A stretch of DNA of 64,000 nucleotides. Source: Kluyvera sp036759925. Its GTDB lineage: Bacteria > Pseudomonadota > Gammaproteobacteria > Enterobacterales > Enterobacteriaceae. Position 1 is the stretch's first letter; every line of letters begins with the position of its first letter. Shown here piece by piece: positions 61,545-64,000 of this stretch. The position numbers were made by a program, and so were the translations under genes. Under the pieces are notes generated by a model. That model was not told the DNA's origin. It saw nothing but the letters and a program-made list of their open reading frames with translations, and made no database searches. The stretch spans positions 186,001 to 250,000 of the forward strand of contig NZ_JAPKIB010000001.1 of the NCBI RefSeq assembly GCF_036759925.1, in the 5' to 3' direction.

Positions 61545-63731
61545 GTGACACAGGACTGCCGAGGATTTCGACACGCGCTGGGTCTCCTTATTCTACTGAC
61601 CCTGATACTGATTTGCGCTCCCCGCGCCCACGCCGCGCCGCCGCAAAAAAACCGGGCCCCCGCACCTATACCGGTTTGGATACTTGATGCCGATAGCTTC
61701 GAGTTCTGGCGCGATGAACATGGGCAATTTCAGGGATTCTACCCAGAGCTGCTGCACGCCATTAATGCACGCTACGGCTACAACCTGACGCTACGCCCCA
61801 TCGATGGCACGACCTTTGAGCAACGCTTTAACCACCATGACTATGGCCTCTACGCCAGCGTGTTGCAAACGCCAGAGCACCTGAAAAACACTATTCTATC
61901 GTCCCGCCTGCTTGATAACCCCATCGTCACCGCCAGCATCACCCGCCAGGCTAAATCCATCAGTGATATCAATAATACGCGGGTTATCTTCCGCCGCAGC
62001 GACCCCACGCAGGCGCTGGTGAAACAGGCGTATCCTTCACTCCAGTTCCAGCAGGTTATCGAAGTCGACAGCAGCAGAGAGGCACTGCAAATTCTCCGCG
62101 GTGGCGGCGCTGATTTCTATATCAATGAAAACCGCGAGATGGGTGGGCCTCAGTTCTATTTCACTATTTCCCGACCGTTTGACTCACTGCATATCACCGC
62201 GTCTTTTGGCATCAGTCCTGAGCTGATTTCGCTTCGCGATAATATCAATCAACTTATTAATGAATGGCAACAGAACGGTAAACTTAGGGCGCTGGAGGAG
62301 CAAAGTCGGCTTGGGTATTTCCGTCAACGCTTGACCATAACGCCTGACGAACGCGCCTGGATGGACGAAAATCGACTCACCCTATGGTTGCCGAAAAACG
62401 AAAACTTCGCGCCAATAATCTGGCGAGATGACCAGGGCTACCACGGCAGCGCTATCAGCCTGGTGAACGATCTCCGCGACCTTTTGAACATTCATGTTGA
62501 CGTGCAGTTTGTCGATAACTATATGACAAAAATGCAGAATGAAGATTGGCCCATCCGCCTCGCGGATATTTTTGATGTTCGCAACGGCGTACAGATGGAG
62601 GGGCAGATTGGTCCACTGGTCAACTGGTACAACGCGTATTACAACAAAGCCAGCGCCCCCTTTATTCTCGACGAAGAGCAGGTTCGCCATCAGCGGGTTG
62701 GCGTTATTCGTGGCTCGTTTGCCTCTTACTATCTGCGTCAACGCTTCGGGACTGATGTCACGCTTATCGCCCGTTCCTCCATCGATGAGCTGCTCGATGC
62801 CATCGACAGTAACCACATAGACTATATTCTTGGGGATTTGAGTTCGATGGAACAGGCGTTGCGCGGTAGCGATCTTTTCCGCGGCGCGTTAAAAGTCGCC
62901 GGAATGACCCATTCCAGCTACCAGATTGGTACCTGGGTGAATATCGCCCATCCCCTCTACGCCCTTCTTTCCCAAATACATCTTATCTCTAGCTATCGTT
63001 ACCAGCAGGTTCCCCCTGCCAGCCTGGTCCAGCCCCCTTCATTGAGCAAAAATGCGCTGCAGATTATCAGCGCCGGGCTGTTGGCTCTGCTGTTCTTTAT
63101 TCTTAGCATGATGTTGATGATGTGGCGGCATATGAATAAGAACCGGGCGATTAACCGCAGCATTGTGGAAGCGATGGAGAAGATTAACCATGTACATGAT
63201 GATGAGACCGGGTGCCATATTCGCCGCGTAGCCGCCTATTGCAGCCTGCTGGCGGGCGCACTCAAGCTACCGCCGAAGCAGATCCGCGATATAGAGACCT
63301 TCGCCTCCCTGCACGATATTGGCAAAATTGCCGTGCCTGAACATATTCTCCGAAAAAAAGGCAAACTGACCGACGACGAGTTTAAGCAGATCCAACAGCA
63401 CGCGATTAAAGGCTGGCGTATTGTCCAGGGGCTGGTGCTGGGATCGGTGGCGGAAAACCTGATTCACTATCACCATGAAAAATGGGACGGTACCGGGTAT
63501 CCCGAAGGCTTAGCCGGGGAGAGTATCCCACTGGAAGCCCGTATTCTGGCGCTGGCAGATGTCTACGATGCGTTGCGGCAAAAGCGGGTCTATAAGCCGA
63601 GCTTCTCCCATGAAAGCGCCTACGAAATTATCGTCAGCAGCGCCGGTAGCCATTTTGATCCTACGCTGGTGTCCCTGTTCTGCCAGTTGCATCTACAGTT
63701 TAAGGCGATTTATGAGTCACAGAAGGATTAA
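61545..63731 (+). CDS. Membrane HD-GYP cyclic-di-GMP phosphodiesterase with periplasmic binding-protein-like sensors
   Basis: This 728-residue protein starts with GTG after AAAGGAAC. It has a signal or anchor segment (11-30), two tandem periplasmic domains like family 3 solute-binding proteins (about 42-260 and 275-490), one membrane helix (504-527), and a C-terminal HD-GYP domain. The catalytic motifs are intact: HDIGK (H590-D591), HHE (643-645), and DGTGYP (648-653) followed by RILALADVYDAL. It should degrade c-di-GMP in response to a periplasmic ligand, probably a small molecule such as an amino acid. E. coli K-12 has no HD-GYP protein. Confidence 0.9.
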   Translation: MTQDCRGFRHALGLLILLTLILICAPRAHAAPPQKNRAPAPIPVWILDADSFEFWRDEHGQFQGFYPELLHAINARYGYNLTLRPIDGTTFEQRFNHHDYGLYASVLQTPEHLKNTILSSRLLDNPIVTASITRQAKSISDINNTRVIFRRSDPTQALVKQAYPSLQFQQVIEVDSSREALQILRGGGADFYINENREMGGPQFYFTISRPFDSLHITASFGISPELISLRDNINQLINEWQQNGKLRALEEQSRLGYFRQRLTITPDERAWMDENRLTLWLPKNENFAPIIWRDDQGYHGSAISLVNDLRDLLNIHVDVQFVDNYMTKMQNEDWPIRLADIFDVRNGVQMEGQIGPLVNWYNAYYNKASAPFILDEEQVRHQRVGVIRGSFASYYLRQRFGTDVTLIARSSIDELLDAIDSNHIDYILGDLSSMEQALRGSDLFRGALKVAGMTHSSYQIGTWVNIAHPLYALLSQIHLISSYRYQQVPPASLVQPPSLSKNALQIISAGLLALLFFILSMMLMMWRHMNKNRAINRSIVEAMEKINHVHDDETGCHIRRVAAYCSLLAGALKLPPKQIRDIETFASLHDIGKIAVPEHILRKKGKLTDDEFKQIQQHAIKGWRIVQGLVLGSVAENLIHYHHEKWDGTGYPEGLAGESIPLEARILALADVYDALRQKRVYKPSFSHESAYEIIVSSAGSHFDPTLVSLFCQLHLQFKAIYESQKD

Positions 63732-63815
63732 CCCCAGGTTATAGCGGCTATTCAAAGGATTGCACTCAAAGGTGATGGATACAATGAGGTCACGATTATT
63801 GCGCAGAGTGAATTA

Positions 63816-64000
63816 ATGAAAAGCCTCATTCTTATTCCCGCCCTCCTGGCGTTGACGGCCTGTACCGTACCCCGTGCGGCAAGCGTAAGCCAGGTTGATG
63901 CGAACAGCGGTATCGTCCGTCTGACCTACGGGCAGGCGATGTTGCAGAATGCAAAAACCGATGACTATCTCGCCCAGTCCGAGGCCAATAAAGCCTGCCA
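63816..64000 (+). CDS. yecR: YecR-like lipoprotein (partial, C-terminus outside window)
   Basis: The first 61 codons are present. They give a lipoprotein signal (LLALTAC, lipobox LTAC at residue 17) followed by a region resembling the E. coli YecR lipoprotein (ASVSQVDANSGIVRLTYGQ). The E. coli gene belongs to the flagellar regulon and lies next to ftnB-yecJ in the same order. No clear sigma-28 site was found in the 84 bases before the start. Function is unknown. Confidence 0.78.
   Translation, partial: MKSLILIPALLALTACTVPRAASVSQVDANSGIVRLTYGQAMLQNAKTDDYLAQSEANKAC

Noticed and set aside
61454..61687. A short plus-strand frame overlapping the start of the HD-GYP gene
   Set aside because: It is out of frame with a well-supported gene, and its product is low-complexity Pro/Arg/Lys with no relatives recognised.
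63732..63815. A sigma-28 promoter for yecR
   Set aside because: No -35/-10 pair with 11-base spacing resembling TAAAGTTT and GCCGATAA was found in the gap.

Overview
The window is chromosomal DNA from a motile member of the Enterobacteriaceae, closest in feel to the Enterobacter / Lelliottia / Kosakonia group. The backbone follows the E. coli and Salmonella order ruvA-ruvC-yebC-nudB-aspS-yecD-yecE-yecN-cmoA-cmoB-cutC-yecM-argS, then flhE-flhA-flhB, cheZ-cheY-cheB-cheR-tap-tar, cheW-cheA-motB-motA-flhC-flhD, uspC, araH-araG-araF, ftnB-yecJ-azuC and finally yecR. Many products are close to their E. coli counterparts in length and sequence. The genus is an inference, because no species-specific marker was recognised.

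Region by region. Positions 1-11450 hold housekeeping genes: DNA repair, translation, tRNA modification, and arginyl- and aspartyl-tRNA synthetases. Positions 11600-13490 encode a second PBP2-type transpeptidase beside argS, the position held by the PBP2-SAL gene in Salmonella. Positions 13500-18050 carry two GPH-family sugar transporters and a GH105 unsaturated rhamnogalacturonyl hydrolase (rhiT-rhiN type). Positions 18300-21930 are flhBAE. Positions 21930-32750 are an accessory island that separates flhB from cheZ. It holds a four-gene chaperone-usher fimbrial operon, then an AraC regulator, an MFS transporter and a GH78 alpha-L-rhamnosidase. Positions 32750-39050 are the tar-tap-cheRBYZ operon behind a consensus flagellar sigma-28 promoter. 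Positions 39050-46080 are a second island, between tar and cheW. It holds an acidic amino acid/dicarboxylate symporter, two tandem copies of an orphan two-domain fimbrial adhesin separated by REP elements, and a porin. Positions 46080-51570 are motAB-cheAW and the flagellar master regulator flhDC with its long leader and CRP site. Positions 52350-64000 hold uspC, araFGH, a DJ-1 family gene, ftnB, yecJ, the 29-residue protein AzuC, a DHA2 exporter, an RpiB/LacAB-type isomerase, an HD-GYP protein with periplasmic sensor domains, and the start of yecR.

How it fits together. The flagellar and chemotaxis genes form one machine. Accessory genes were added at operon boundaries, so each flagellar transcription unit stays intact. 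Much of the accessory content points to life on plants: transport and breakdown of rhamnogalacturonan fragments (GPH transporters, GH105, GH78, and an isomerase that resembles DhuI), with KdgR-like operators upstream of three of the genes. The rest is surface adhesion (the fimbrial operon and the twin adhesins).

The most unusual item is the pair of tandem adhesins at 41125-43922. They are almost identical over their C-terminal 237 residues, yet carry 23 substitutions in the first 145, clustered in three short patches. No CRISPR array, tRNA, rRNA, insertion sequence or prophage was seen.
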